Positions 11,587 to 24,611 of a stretch of 64,000 nucleotides of DNA are shown here, one piece after another. The position numbers were made by a program, and so were the translations under genes. The notes beneath the pieces were generated by a model, which saw only the letters and a program-made list of their open reading frames with translations, ran no database searches and was not told where the DNA came from. The stretch comes from Tillus elongatus (taxonomy: Eukaryota; Arthropoda; Insecta; Coleoptera; Cleridae): positions 14,623,565 through 14,687,564 of the forward strand of contig OZ023266.1 in NCBI GenBank assembly GCA_964006375.1, written 5' to 3'. Each line of letters opens with the position of its first letter. Position 1 is the stretch's first letter.

Positions 11587-11954
11587 GTAATAAGTTTGTC
11601 TTAGAGTAGGTACATGAACGGTTAATGGATAATATATTTATTGATCAGCAACTTAAGTTCGTATTTCAGACACTGGTATGTCTTGATAGATTGCTTAATT
11701 ACTGACCATTCACTCACATCGCCATAATTCATAGCAAGAGTCCGGCCGACCTGGAGAAAATAATCAGAGATAATTGGTTGACTTGCCTCATTCCACTTGA
11801 GCAAGCTTGCTCGACTCCTTTGCCTACCTTGCGGACTTTGCAGGATAAGTGCTCCTCTGGTTCCTGCTGAAGTTTCAGCTTTATAGTGTACAGTGTCGAA
11901 AAGCGTACATATTGGCGCCGTAGATCTGGGAAAAGGAAAAGGTTTGTAAAAACT
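11583..11954. other. No gene recognised
   Basis: Only short ORFs without domain similarity are present, and no internal repeat was noticed. Confidence 0.5.
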
Positions 11955-13071
11955 CTGGACGCAGCAAGTGCGTTATGGTAGTGAATTTTCATTTAAATGT
12001 TTTTATTGCAAATATGTGTGTTTTCTTTTAAAGAAAGCAGGCATCAATTTTGGTTACCAGTATAACCTATATAGTAAAAACAATGTGCCATGTTTCATAA
12101 AAATAACTTTATTGTGTGAAAATGTACAAAAATTTCCAAAAGTAAACTTAAAGTGTTCCCGGAAAAACTCGTTTCTTGGTCAACCTTATAGGTTAATAGC
12201 AAATTGGGCCATTCAAATATGAAGCATTTGATCAAAATTCGCTACCATAACGCACCTGCTGCATCCAGAATTTCTTTTCTTACAAACATGCATTTAATTT
12301 CGATGGAAAATGCAAAAATGCAATAACATAAGGCGTGTTTGATTAAAACAAAAAAAGAAAATATGTATCACCAACGACTTATGGGCCACTCTGTGATTTT
12401 AGAAATAATTTTTAAGATGTAGCTCAAGACACCCTATAAGTAATATATACAAATTTTTTTCATATCTTGTATAATAACGGATATATTGAGCTTTATTGAT
12501 TTTTTACGAAAATTCGACAAAAATTATATAGCATTAAACGATAAACTCTATAGCTAAGACTACTGCCAAGCGTCAGAGAAAGGGTCTATTTAAAATGAAT
12601 TTTCTGGAAACATTTTAGTAAAATGAAGGACAATGACGGTTGAAACTAAGACTTCACGGTTTGTAAAACATCCTTCTTGAGACATTTGATTTCCATAGCT
12701 CGTATTAGATTAAAGTTATTTGCCTAAATGTTGCCGATTTTGACGTTTTAAATCGCAACTTTGACGTTTTGAGGAAAACGGAAATAAATTTTTCTTTAAA
12801 TGTCTATAACTTTTTGTCTTTGACCTACATAGCTAAATTTTGGTAGGTGACTTACCTATAAGGATATAAACTCGCGTACTAAATTTGGGTGCCCTTACTT
12901 TGTCAATTCCGGAGATATAAATTTTTTTCGAAAGAAAACACAAAATTTTCCGGGAAAACCTGGGTAGATTTTCCTGGCTAACGAACTCCAAGCCATTTGC
13001 AAAAGGAATTTATTCACCAAATTTAATCAAAATCGACCCATTATTTTTTGAGTTATCGGTGTGATACATAC

Positions 13072-13158
<87 letters not shown>

Positions 13159-13293
13159 AACATATAAAAATTGAAACTGACCCCGGATATGTGTTCGGGG
13201 GGGCCTGATTAGCGCTCATTTGAAGAAATTTTTTCAAAATTCAAAAGTCGTGATCTCCTCATTGTGTATTTTTTTTAAGAAAATTCACTAAAA
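11955..13293 (+). mobile_element. TA-HINE element, copy A (complete)
   Basis: Defines the plan of the family. The left end is GGACGCAGCAAGTGCGTTA, in which ACGCA and TGCGT form a hairpin, followed by TGGTAGTGAATTTT. Next come one inverted copy of that end (about 12235-12275), a conserved block with CTGGCTAACGAAC and TTTTTTGAGTTATCGG, a (TA)n core, and a block with GACCCCGGATATG and GCGCTCATTTGAAG. The right end is a palindrome ending AAAATTCACTAAAA. There is no ORF. A stem-loop 3' end, unequal inverted ends and an internal microsatellite resemble DINE-1/HINE elements (non-autonomous Helentrons). That class is inferred, because no Rep/helicase gene is in the window. Confidence 0.75.
13064..13157. 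repeat. (TACA)n(TA)n microsatellite core of copy A
   Basis: A few TACA units lead into TA repeats with a few TTA breaks. Confidence 0.95.
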
Positions 13294-13701
13294 GAACGTA
13301 AATTAGATTTGTTTTTTATTTTGTTGAGGTTTATTTGTTAGAGAAGTTTTGCACAAATAAATAATAACATAAAATTAGATTATAATATACCAAGCAGTTG
13401 GACTTCTATTTTAAAATGTTCTGTTTATTAGCAAATTTTCGTTAATATAATTCGCTAAATGAAGCTTTGCTTTTATATACACTCTCTTTATAAAGTAACG
13501 CATAAATTCAATAAAATTGAAAGTGACCATTATTTAGGAAAATTCAAAAACAAATCGCTTTTTATTCTCAAAAAACTTACTTTTTGGTACAAAATCTCAC
13601 CTCTACCGTCATACATCTTCAAAGGGTAGCTAGCCATTCGAAATTTTGAAATTTAATGGTGGGTAGTGTGATACATCTTTTTAAAGCTAATCCAATTCTT
13701 T
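13294..13701. other. No gene recognised
   Basis: AT-rich, without an ORF or recognised repeat, between copy A and the A-tail of a LINE. Confidence 0.5.
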
Positions 13702-15640
13702 ATTTTTTTAAATTTCAACAACACACCACGAGGGCTTACAGCCTAAATACTATCGTACCGTGGGTTTTGACAAGGAGGAAAGAGGCAGCTTGTTAATTCT
13801 GGACTTGAAAGTTTGGAGGTTCGGAGGAGAAGGAAAAACATGTGCCGGCAAGGAATTCCACAACTTGGAAGTCCTCGGGACAAAAGAGCGGGCGTAACAA
13901 GATGTTCTATGTCTGGTGACCTGGACAGTAAAAGGGTGCATTCGCTCTGTTCCCCTGGTAGATCTGTTGGGGGAAGCAGGTGGGGGAACTATGGAGGAAA
14001 GCTCCTCTGAGCAGTGCCCGTGCAGATATCTATAAAAGAGAGAGAGGTCACCAACGGCACGTCGGTAGGCAAGGGATGGCAGCCTTTGGGTGAGGGTAGG
14101 GTCACCGATGATACGTATAGCTTTCTTTTGAATGGAGTCCAGGATAACGGGTGTAGAAGCGGCAGCGGCACCCCAGATGTGGGAGCAGTATTCGAGGTTT
14201 GGCCTTATTTGTGAAGTATATAAGGTATAGAGATTAGCTGGTGAAAAGTATTTGCGAGCCCGGAAGAGGAAACCTAATTTCTTAGCAGCCGCTTCTACAA
14301 TTGATGTGACATGTTGGTGCCAATTAAGATTTCGATCCACAGAAATGCCAACAAGAGAAAAGGACTCATTACTTTGAATAACTTGGTTGTTCATTGTGAT
14401 GGGTCTAGGGCTGGTGTATCTCTTGTGAGAAAGAAAGCAAGACTTAGTTTTGGTGGGGGTGAATTGTACAAGATTGTTACTTCCCCAGTCTAATATTTTT
14501 TGGAGATCCACGGAGACAGAACCCTCCATGAGTCTGAGATCCTCATGTAATTGGGCTAAAGAGACATGTTTAGAATATTGTATATTTGAATGGAGGGTGC
14601 TGTCGTCCGCGTAGCTGTGAACTGGGTTGGATGTGCTCGAGAGGAGGTCATTGATGTGGAGAAGAAACAAAGTAGGGGCTAAAGCTGAACCTTGAGGAAC
14701 TCCTGCATTAATTGGATACAGTTTAGAGGAATGGCCATCCACAACAACAGATATGCTCCTGTTGGAGAGGAAATTTGCTGTCCACATACAGAGTTTTGGT
14801 GGTAGGCCATAGGCCGATAATTTATTAAGAAGCGCTGCGTGCCAGACCTGGTCGAAGGCTTTGGATATGTCTAGAGCAACAATCTGGGATTCACCGTGTT
14901 GTTCCATAGACTTGTTCCAAGAATGGGTGACAAAGGAAAGGAGGTCGGCAGTCGATCTGCCTGTCGTGGATTAGACTGTGTTTTTCAAGAAATTTTAGTA
15001 ATTCGGTGTTTATATACTTCTCCATCACTTTAGAGACGACTGAATGGAGAGATAGGCCTGTAGTTGCTGGGAAGCGCTTTGGATCCTTTCTTGGGGATGG
15101 GTTGTACTCGAGCAGTTTTCCAGTTACTAGGGAATATGCCTTTATTATAAGATATCTGAAACAGACAAGTCAGGACAGGAGCAAGCTCTGGTGCGCATTT
15201 TTTGAGAACAATTGCTGGGATCTCGTCAAGGCCAGAGGCTTTCCTGGTATTAAGAGAAGAGAGCATCTTTCGTACCTTTTTAGTTTTGCAAATGATATCC
15301 GTGATTTTATGCGCGACATTGGGGACTGTTGGTGGTTGAAGATTTGGAGGTGAGTTGAGAGTAGAATTGCCGGCGAACAACGAAGCAAAAAGTTCAGCCT
15401 TGCCCAGAGCGGTAGAAACAATTTTATCCCCTGAGACAAGAGGTGGGAACGTGCTTTTGCAGAAATTATTCCCAATAGATTTAGCAAGAGTCGAGAAGGG
15501 TTTGCTTCCCTTAGAGCTTAAGAGGACTTTGTTTTTGATGTGGTTATTAAACGAGTTTTTTGCCTCAGAAAGAATGCGGACATAGCGGTTTCTTGCGTCG
15601 TTAAATGCTTGACGATTTTCTTGACTGGAATTTTTATTCA
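13702..15640 (-). pseudogene. Jockey-like LINE, family J1, copy 1 (5'-truncated)
   Basis: The 3' end is GTGTGTTGTTGAAATTT plus an A-rich tail at about 13702-13715, identical in design to three other copies. The frame 13750-14907 covers the RT palm from LDISKAFDQVWH through VPQGSALAPTLFLLHINDL and YADDSTLH to the C-terminus. The frame 15030-15689 covers the upstream RT (KASGLDEIPAIVLKKC, PKKGSKALPSNYRPIS). About 20 bases encoding the QYGFRQR segment are missing near 14960, which shifts the frame. The endonuclease half is absent, and homology stops at about 15630-15640 against a different LINE. Compared with the intact copy at 50639-53596 it is otherwise well preserved. Confidence 0.9.
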
Positions 15641-16560
15641 ACAACACCAATTTTTTTCCAAAAGTTTGTCCAGGAGACCTGCATGCCAAACGCCTTTGAA
15701 GGCTTGAGCAATGTCGAAAAATATTGCACCAGTTGACTTATTTTTGTTGAATCCTTTGGTGATGTTTTTTACCATTCGAAGGCCTTGGTTTGTGGTGAAG
15801 TGCCGGTGTTTGAATTCGATTTGCTCGTCCGGAGGGATATGATTATCAGAGGTGTATGAAGCTAGCCCTTGCTGAATTAATCTTTCGGCGAATTTGCTGA
15901 TGAAGGATAGTAGGCTAATTGCCCTGTAGTTTTGGGAGAACAACGGGTATTTGCAGGGTTTTGGGATGCTCATGATATCGGCAAGTTTCCACATGGATGG
16001 AAAATTTTTCAGGGTTGCGTATTCCGGATCTTTCTTATTTTTTAGGGACTTGGTTATTTGGGAAACTTCTTCGCAAGTAACGGGCTCGATCTTCGTGTCT
16101 GGGGTTGCGCGAAGCACAGTCCTGACATAGCGGGGTGAGTTCTTGCGACGTGCGACAGAACAACGTTGTTGTAACTCAGGCTGGATTGCAACTGCAGATG
16201 ATCCCCGAATGCAGTTACTTAAACCGAATCCATGTATACGATACCGTTTTGGCCATGAGGTGGTAAGATCCGAAGTTTTGGGAGCTAAGGGTTTTTGACA
16301 TTTACCAGATGGAGTTGTCGTGGGCGGAGGGGATTTGAGGCCGTTCCTACCGATGGTTGTTTCGAAGTTCTTGTAGGGTGGATCGTACTTGTTTCATGGG
16401 CCTGTTTGCGTTTCGTTTGTCGGTAAGGGTTCTGGTGCGTTGAGCTAGTCTCCGTACGTGGTTCCTTTTTAGTATCATTTCTTCGATACTGGACGGACAT
16501 GGGGGCTTCTCTGTGGGGCACAATTCTTCATATTATATTCATTTGACCTATGACCGAGCA
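15641..16560 (-). pseudogene. Second Jockey-type LINE fragment, rearranged
   Basis: The minus-strand frame 15638-16117 reads PVTCEEVSQITKSLKNKK, WKLADIMSIPKPC, SQNYRAISLLSFISKFAERL and FFDIAQAFKGVWHAGLLDKL. This is the RT finger and palm region of a classical Jockey element, clearly different from family J1. The usual PGPDGI..LKNLP segment is shortened, so there is an internal deletion, and the YADD motif lies beyond the break. A separate basic, Ser/Thr/Pro-rich frame at 16285-16521 may be a remnant of its upstream coding region, but no zinc knuckle is visible. Confidence 0.75.
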
Positions 16561-17434
16561 GCGCAAAACATACACGCCATTCTCTTAAGGAATACATTAG
16601 CCAGCAACCAACATTTGCTCTACACTGATATCTCAAAATAACTAATAACAAATTCCTAGTGATTGAAATGGCCTTAATTTCCAATTCCTGATTGAATCGC
16701 CCCGTTAGATAGAGTAGAGAGTGGACTTGCTCGCTGTGAACGCCACTGGATCATGTGCTAAATTAATATACATCAAAACTGTGCTTGGTGGAGTTACGGA
16801 TATCTTAATTATTGTTTGTAAGTCTTACCTGGGTAATGAAAATGTTGTCATAATGATGTATTACCCCATCCGCGGTAATTTGTAGAGTAAGGTAAGTACA
16901 CGTATGTTAAGATTTCACAAATTAAAACATTCCCGTAGCAATGTCTGATTAAATGTATATGCTTTACGCATCAAAATAGCTCTCAGCTATTTGCGGCTTA
17001 ATTGCCTGTTGATAGTTGGATGCAGCGAATAAATTTGAAGATGAAATATTGCAATGCAGCCATGATTTAAACATCTTAAGTTCTCAGACGGGATAATGAA
17101 TACTCGACTGAGTCTTCCTTGTTTCTTGTGCGGCAGTTAATATTAAAATTCCAATACAACCATATTTTATTTATTTGTCTTAGAAACACGTCTCGGTTGT
17201 AATTATTTATTGTTATATACGTATCTATCTAATAATAAGTTTTAATCGATTAATAAAAATTAAATATTAATTATCACAAGAAAAGTAAGTGTTGGTGAAT
17301 TTTTAGCTACAAAATTGAGGTACGGTATTACCTGAGATAACAGTAAATAAATGATAATGAAGATATATGGTGATAAGGCTGTAAAATGTATATAAAGCGA
17401 CCGTATAACAACTTAAAGATATATTAAAAAATCT
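16561..17434. other. No gene recognised
   Basis: AT-rich DNA without a convincing ORF or recognised repeat, up to the left end of the next TA-HINE copy. Confidence 0.5.
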
Positions 17435-17889
17435 CTGGACGCAGCAAGTGCGTGGTAGCGAATTTCCTTTAAAATATTTTTAATAGCAAATGTCTTTCTT
17501 TGATGAAAGCAGGCATTAAACTTGGTTGCGTATATAGTAGAAACAATGTACAATATTTCATCGAAATAAATTTATTGTTTGAAAAAATATAAACATTTTT
17601 CAAAAGTCTAGATGCAGCAAATGTGTTATGGAAGTGAATTTCCATAAAAATGTTTTTAATAGCAAATGCGAGCAGGCATCAATCTGATTACCGGTATAGC
17701 CTATGTGGTAGAAACACTATACTATATTTTATCCAAATTACTGGTTTGAACATATACAAAAATTTCCGAAAATAAACTTAAATGTTTGTTTTCTAGCCAA
17801 TAAAGCTTACGTTAATAGCAAATTTAGTTATTGAAATTTGAAGGATTTAATGAAAATTCGGTAAATTTGCAATTAGCTCCCGAACGCTT

Positions 17890-19320
17890 TTTAACAAATT
17901 GTTTTCAGAAACATTACTAGGACCCCACCTGGATGCACAAACCACAAGAAAAAATTCTTGTTCACATCCCCCAAGGAAGTTATGGGACTGGGAGTGAATA
18001 GAAGGGGTGTGCGGGGTAGGCAGGGTTTAAGGGGGATATGGCTTCAAGATGTGGAAAAGACAGCTTTCAAGTCCGCTTTATTCGAATTTTCTGCTGATAT
18101 TTCCTTTTTACTACCTACCCCGCTCAGCACCCCTACTCACTTCTGGTCCCGTAACTTCCTTCAAAAAATTCGCTACCAAAACGCACTTACTGCGTCCAGA
18201 TTTGTTTTCTTACAAACGCATCATATTTCGATAAAAAATGCAAAAATGCATTAACGAATTTGTTCTACGAAAATTAGCTGAAAAAGATTATACACCCCTA
18301 CTCAATCCTGGTCCCGTAACTTCGTTGGAGAGTGTGAACAAGAAATTTTCCTTGGGGTTTGTGGATCGAGGGGGGATGGAGGCCTAGGCTGGTTTCTGAA
18401 AACAGTTTTTTTAAAAGCGTTCGGGAGCTAAACTGCAAATTTACCGAAAATTCGCTACCAAAACGCACTTACTGCGTCGAATTTTTTTCTTACAAACGCA
18501 TCATATTTCGATAAAAAATGCAAAAATGCGTTAACGAATTTGTTCTACAAAAATTAGCCAAAAAAAATTATACACCTCTACTCACTCCTGGTCCCGTAAC
18601 TTCCTAGTTGGGGAGTGTAAACAAGAAATTTTTCTTTTGGATAGTGGATCCAGGGGGGGCCCTAGGCAGGTTTCTGAAAACAGTATTTTGAAAAGCGTTC
18701 GGGAGCTAAACTGCAAATTTACCAAAAATTCGCTACCAAAACGCACTTACTGCGTCTAGATCTTTTTCTTACAAACGCATCATATTTCGATAAAAAATTC
18801 AAAAATGCATTAACGAAAATTAGTTAAAAAATTATACACCCCTACTCACTCGTGGTCCCGTAACTTCCTTGGGGAGTGTAAACAAAAAAGTTTTTGGGGG
18901 AATAGAGGTGTTGTGCAAGGTAGGCAGGGTTTAAGGGGGATATGGCTTCAAGTTGTGAAAAAGACAACTTTCAAGCTCGTTTTATTTTGCATTTTCTGCT
19001 CATATTTTCTTTTTACTACCTACCCCGTCCAGCACCCCTATTAACTCCTGGTCCCGTAACTTTCTTAGGGGGGGGAGGGGTGTTGAACAAGAATTTTTTT
19101 TGGTTTTGAGGATCCAGGGGGGGGGCAGGCAGGTTTCTGAAAACAGTTTTTTGAAAAGCCTTCGGGAGCTAATCTGCAAATGTACCGAAAATTCTCTACC
19201 AAAACGCACTTACTGCGTCCAGATTTTTTTCTTATAAACGCATCATATTTCGATAAAAAATGCAAAAATGCATTAACAAATTTGTTCTACGAAAATTAGC
19301 TAAAAAAAATTATAGACCGT
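17890..19320. repeat. ~280-bp tandem satellite inside copy B
   Basis: Units start near 18170, 18451, 18728 and 19191 with ATTCGCTACCAAAACGCA (ATTCTCTACC in the last), giving periods of about 281, 277 and 463 bases. The long period contains an extra GC-rich stretch (GTAGGCAGGGTTTAAGGG, also at about 18010). Each unit also carries CTCACTCCTGGTCCCGTAAC and GCGTTCGGGAGCTAAA. Each unit begins with an inverted copy of the element's own hairpin end. The same array recurs in copy I. Confidence 0.85.
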
Positions 19321-19890
19321 CAAACCATAAACTTCACTAAACCTGCAAATAAATATCCAAAAAGGCACCAACTTAACTAAACTGACAGCCAAAGCATCAA
19401 AGAAAGGGTCTATTTGAAATGGATATTTTGTAAATATTTTTGTAAAATGAAGGGCAATGACGGTTGAATATGAAACTTAAGGGTTTGCAGAACACTCTTC
19501 TTGCAACATTTTCTTTTCACAATCAGTATTTGTTTCACAGTCTTTGCCTAAACATTGCCATTTTTGACGTTTAAAAATTGCGAGTTTGACGTTTTGAGGA
19601 AAACTCCAAAATTTGTATCTTTAGCTGTCCATAACTTCGTTGTCTTTAAAGCTAGAGACCTAAATTTTGGTTCAGTTTTTACGCTTTATAATACAAACAC
19701 GCGCACCAAATTTGGTTGCCCTTGCTTTGTTATTTACGGAGATATGAATTTTTTTAGAAAGAAAACACAAAATTTCCCGCGAAAACCTGGTCCGATTTTC
19801 CTGGCTAACGAACTTATTTAAGCCACTTGCAAAAGAAAGGTACTCACCAAATTTGATCAAGATAGGTCCACTATTTTTTGTGTTATCGGT

Positions 19891-20048
<158 letters not shown>

Positions 20049-20088
20049 TCTTCTCATTAGCGAGTTTTAAAAAAAATTCGCTGAAAAG

Positions 20089-20729
<641 letters not shown>

Positions 20730-20915
20730 CCTGGACGCAGCAAATGCGTTATGGTGGTGAATTTTCCTACAAATGATCTGGCACAAAATATTTTATTAAA
20801 ATTTTTCTTTTTTGTAACATAAGTTTTGGCGTATAGTTTACCTTTTATATCGTAAACCTACCAACCAAATTTTGTTATCAGAGCTTTTTTATTTTTTTAG
20901 AATAATATTTTTCTG
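20730..20915 (+). mobile_element. TA-HINE element, copy D (left end only)
   Basis: Begins CTGGACGCAGCAAATGCGTT right after copy C and matches the first ~150 bases of copies C and F (GATCTGGCACAAAATATT). It ends within AT-rich DNA without a TA core, so it is truncated. Confidence 0.7.
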
Positions 20916-22409
20916 ATGAAATTGTATATAGTAAACAGAGTGTATGTGTAGGATACAAAAATCTCTATGAGCTGAATGAGGTATACTGCAGGGTCAGCCA
21001 GCAAATAACCTAAGCAACAGAATAAAATGGATTCCGTATTCGTATTCGTAAATCGTAATAATAAATATTAATCTAAACCTGCTTAACCTCTACGTACCCC
21101 GTACCCGCAATATTGTATAACGGTAATCGATTTTTTCTTATATTCATAGAATGGGATGTATTCTATTCCGTTATATCCTGCTTATCTATTTTTAAGTGTG
21201 TCAATTAGATTACACAGGGGTTTGTTGAAAGGAGAATTTGAATTTAAAACAAATGTTTTCTGCTAGTGCAGTTATAAAATAAAATTTATTAATAAAATTG
21301 AAATAATGAACACCACAGAATGTTTTTTGTTTAGTTATTGGTGACAAATAAATTTTATTAATTACAAAAAACTTAACATGAGCTTATCTTATATATTTGT
21401 AAAAATACCTTGGTATTCCCTGGACAATAATAATAAAACAAAATTATATTTAGCACGTGAATGTTATTATTACTTATTACTATACGGCATCTACGATTCC
21501 ATCCCATACCACGCTAAATATAAATATAATATACCCTTCTTAATGCGAAAACGTAATCGGATGATTGATCCGAATATTATTTTATATGAATCCGTATCAT
21601 CCGAATACCAAAATAATCCGAATATTTAGAACGCTAGTATTGGCAATTAGGATCAGCGGTGTCAATTTCTAGGTTATACGATACGCAGAGCGTGAGCGTA
21701 CATGCTTCTCTGTGACAAATGGCTACGTGTAGTCAGATTAAACTAGGAGAGAGAGAGAGAAATAGCTTTTAATTTTAAATACCGTGAACGTGAAAAATGG
21801 GAAGCATAATATTTATACATAATGAGACGTCGTTCTAGATTGCTTTTGAACAAATTGAACCACTGCCATTTTTTTAATTTTATTTATTAGTATAAATTCG
21901 CATGCTAATATTTAGTGCTTTTGGACGCAAACTTTGTCCCGGTATTAGCAAAGAAATGGTCCAATGCTGACAATTTACAATATTGTTAGTTACACAGCTC
22001 TATCTTTAACTTTTGTGTAAACTAGAGTTGTCGTGACAACATACTACCAGGTCCTGCACCAAGATGGCGTCCCTGACGTATCTCTCACAATGTCTAACCT
22101 TTTGCAATAACTTCCATTGTTTATATTTTTATGCACGATTTATTTAAATAGCATAGCAGTACAGATAACGTCATCTGTCTTTGTCCAACATTGTAGACAT
22201 TGCATTACAGAATCTGAAGTGATGTGGAGGATTATTTTATTATTAATTTCGAATAACTTTATTTTCCTTTGATTAAACGACTTGAACATTGATAAACAAA
22301 CACGTCTGTCTATGTTCTTTTAAGTTGAAAGTTTTTGTTTCAATCACTTAGAAAATTTGAAAGATATTGCGTTTTAAAAAATATTTTTTTACTTTTTATT
22401 AAGAAAAAT
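20916..22409. other. No gene; contains a diverged copy of the repeat at 340-490
   Basis: The segment 21950-22090 (AATGGTCCAATGCTGACAAT, then GTCGTGACAACATACTACC and AGATGGCG) matches 340-470 in the same order and spacing, so it is an interspersed repeat. An 83-codon ORF at 21378-21629 is rich in Y, I and N, as expected from AT-rich DNA, and has no recognisable domain. Confidence 0.55.
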
Positions 22410-22520
22410 TGGCCGTTAAGATTTGATGAACGAACTCATCCAAGCTATTAGCAAAATAAGGGTAATTTCCAAATTTGGTCCAAATGAGTGAGGTATTTTT
22501 TGAGTTATCGGTTGAATACC

Positions 22521-22590
<70 letters not shown>
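22410..22590 (+). mobile_element. TA-HINE fragment E with (TA)n
   Basis: GATGAACGAACTCATCCAAG and TTTTTTGAGTTATCGGTTG match the conserved block before the TA core, followed by TA repeats at 22524-22590. The left part is missing, and the right side is replaced by a LINE. Confidence 0.7.
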
Positions 22591-22591
<1 letters not shown>

Positions 22592-22611
22592 TACATTCAC
22601 TTTTTTTAGTG

Positions 22612-23310
22612 CTTACAGATGAAAGAGAGGTGATCGGATATATAATGGGTATGAAGGTGAAAAAGGCTCCTGGGGTATATTCAATTACTGTGGAAAATTT
22701 AAAGGAGGTTGCATATGTCATTGCAAGCCCTCTCACAATTTTAATAAATAGATCCCTAGAAACTGGTGTGTTTCCAGATGTACTAAAGGAATCAGTTATT
22801 AAACCATTATTCAAAGGGGGAGATAAAAATGAAATATCTAATTACAGGCCTATATCTTTGATATCAAACATTGCTAAATTATTTGAAAAAATTATTTATA
22901 AAAGAATAACCGATTATATTGAAAAGTATAATCTTATTGCCGTGTCTCAGTTTGGATTTAGAGAGGGATTGTCTACGCAGAATGCATTCAACGCCCTGAC
23001 TGCACAAATATATTCATCTCTGGATAAACAGAAACAAAGCATCTGTATATTTCTGGACGTTGATAAGGCGTTTGATACAGTGGACCATGGAAAACTTCTC
23101 AGTAAGTTGAAAGAAATTGGTTTTCGAGGTGTTTCTTTCCTCTTGATTCGAGATTATCTACATTTTAGGAAACAGTGTACACAGATTAGCGACAGATGTA
23201 GTGATTTTAAGCTGGTTGAGTTTGGAATTCCTCAAGGTACAGTCCTGGGGCCACTGCTGTTTAACCTTTGCACAAATTATTTATTTAAAGTACACACCAG
23301 TTAATATTAG
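22612..23310 (+). pseudogene. LINE reverse transcriptase fragment
   Basis: An open frame covers RT motifs in order: KAPGVYSITVENLK (normally KSPGxDGI), FKGGDKNEISNYRPISLIS, SQFGFREGLSTQNAF, FLDVDKAFDTVDHGKLLSKL (motif A Asp present) and FGIPQGTVLGPLLF. The frame breaks just before the expected YADD motif, and the endonuclease half is absent. It is a Jockey/CR1-type RT by motif pattern but is not family J1. Its 5' side abuts a (TA)n tract. Confidence 0.85.
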
Positions 23311-23507
23311 GACTGCTCCGATTTCGCGTTCTTACACAAAGATGCTAAAGATATAGATTTCAAATTCTAGGGATATCATTCACGCTTACTGCGGAAATGA
23401 GCATTATGCTGATCGTATATATATAATAGGATATTTTTGTTTTGTTGTTGTTGTTGTTACTACATGAGAGAACATATGTAAATGGGATATCTTTTAGTTT
23501 AATTTTT

Positions 23508-23628
23508 TAGTGAATTTTCGTAGAAAAAATTCACAAACCCGACTTTTGAAATTTGAAAAAAAATTTGCAAATGAGCGCGAACTAGGACCCCTAGAACCCA
23601 TATCCGGGGTCAGTTTTAATTTTTATAT

Positions 23629-23718
<90 letters not shown>

Positions 23719-24334
23719 TACACCGATAACTAAAAAAATAATGGGTCGATTTTGATAAAATTTGGCACGTACGTTTCTTTTGTAAATAGCTTGGATAAGT
23801 TCGTTAGTTAGGAAAATCGGACGAGGTTTTCCGGGAAAATTTGGAGTTTTCATTCGAAAAAAAATCTTATCTGAAAAGGTAATAAGCCGATTTTAATAAA
23901 ATTTGGCACGTACCTTCCTTTTGTAAATGGATTTGACAAGTTTGTTAGTCAGGAAAATCAGACGAGGTTTTCGGGGAAAATTTTGAGTTCTCATTAGAAA
24001 AAAAATTTTATCTCAAAGAATAATGGGCCGATTTTGATAAAATTTGGCACGTACTTTCCTATTGTAAATGGCTTTGACAGGTTCGTTAATCAGAAAAATC
24101 GGACGAGGTTTTCTGGAAAAATTTTGAGTTTTCATTTGAAAAAAAAATTTTATCTTAAAAAATAAAAAAATCTATGATAACCAAATTTGGTAGGTAGGTT
24201 TACGATATAAAAGGTAAACTATACACCAAAATTTAGATTTCTATGTTACAAGAAAAAAAAAGTTATAATAAAATATTTTGTGCCAGATCATTTATATGAA
24301 AATTCACTAGCATAACGCACTTGCTGCGTCCAGG
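23508..24334 (-). mobile_element. TA-HINE element, copy F (complete, reversed)
   Basis: The right-end palindrome is at 23508 (TTAGTGAATTTTC). It is followed by the GCGCGAACTAGGACCCC block, (TA)n at 23632-23714, the block around ACCGATAACTAAAAAAATAA and a partly triplicated AAAATTTGGCACGTAC segment (about 23758, 23899 and 24039). The element closes with TTCACTAGCATAACGCACTT and TGCTGCGTCCAG. Both ends are intact. The internal ~140-bp triplication is specific to this copy. Confidence 0.8.
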
Positions 24335-24510
24335 CTTTTAGTTATATAGGTTGTTTACACACTATTTTTATGAGTTAAGAGAAATGCTTCTGTATGGACC
24401 CAGACACAAATTTTACTTTCGTGGGTTATATATGTTTATTTTACTACTTATTTATAGTTTTTGTCTTTGCTCTTGTTAAATTTTACAAAATGTTGTATTG
24501 GAAAATAAAC
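24335..24510. other. No feature recognised
   Basis: A short AT-rich spacer. Confidence 0.5.
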
Positions 24511-24513
24511 TTT

Positions 24514-24609
<96 letters not shown>
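24511..24609. repeat. (TTA)n(TA)n microsatellite
   Basis: TTA units at about 24511-24529 run into TA repeats. The right flank (CTAATTCGTGCTTATTTGAA) is a weak match to the block after the TA core of TA-HINE, so this is probably a degenerate copy. Confidence 0.9.

Positions 24610-24611
<2 letters not shown>

Noticed and set aside
13813..14493. Plus-strand ORFs inside the J1 LINE copies (also 50601-53720 and the minus-strand shadows at 60465-61007)
   Set aside because: They are antisense shadows of the RT coding sequence and recur only because the LINE recurs.
17890..19320. Regularly spaced repeats as a possible CRISPR array
   Set aside because: The unit is ~280 bp with no short-repeat/unique-spacer pattern, no cas genes are present and the context is eukaryotic.
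21378..21629. 83-codon ORF as a small gene
   Set aside because: Its composition (Y, I, N, K) follows from AT-rich DNA. No domain, start context or neighbour supports it.
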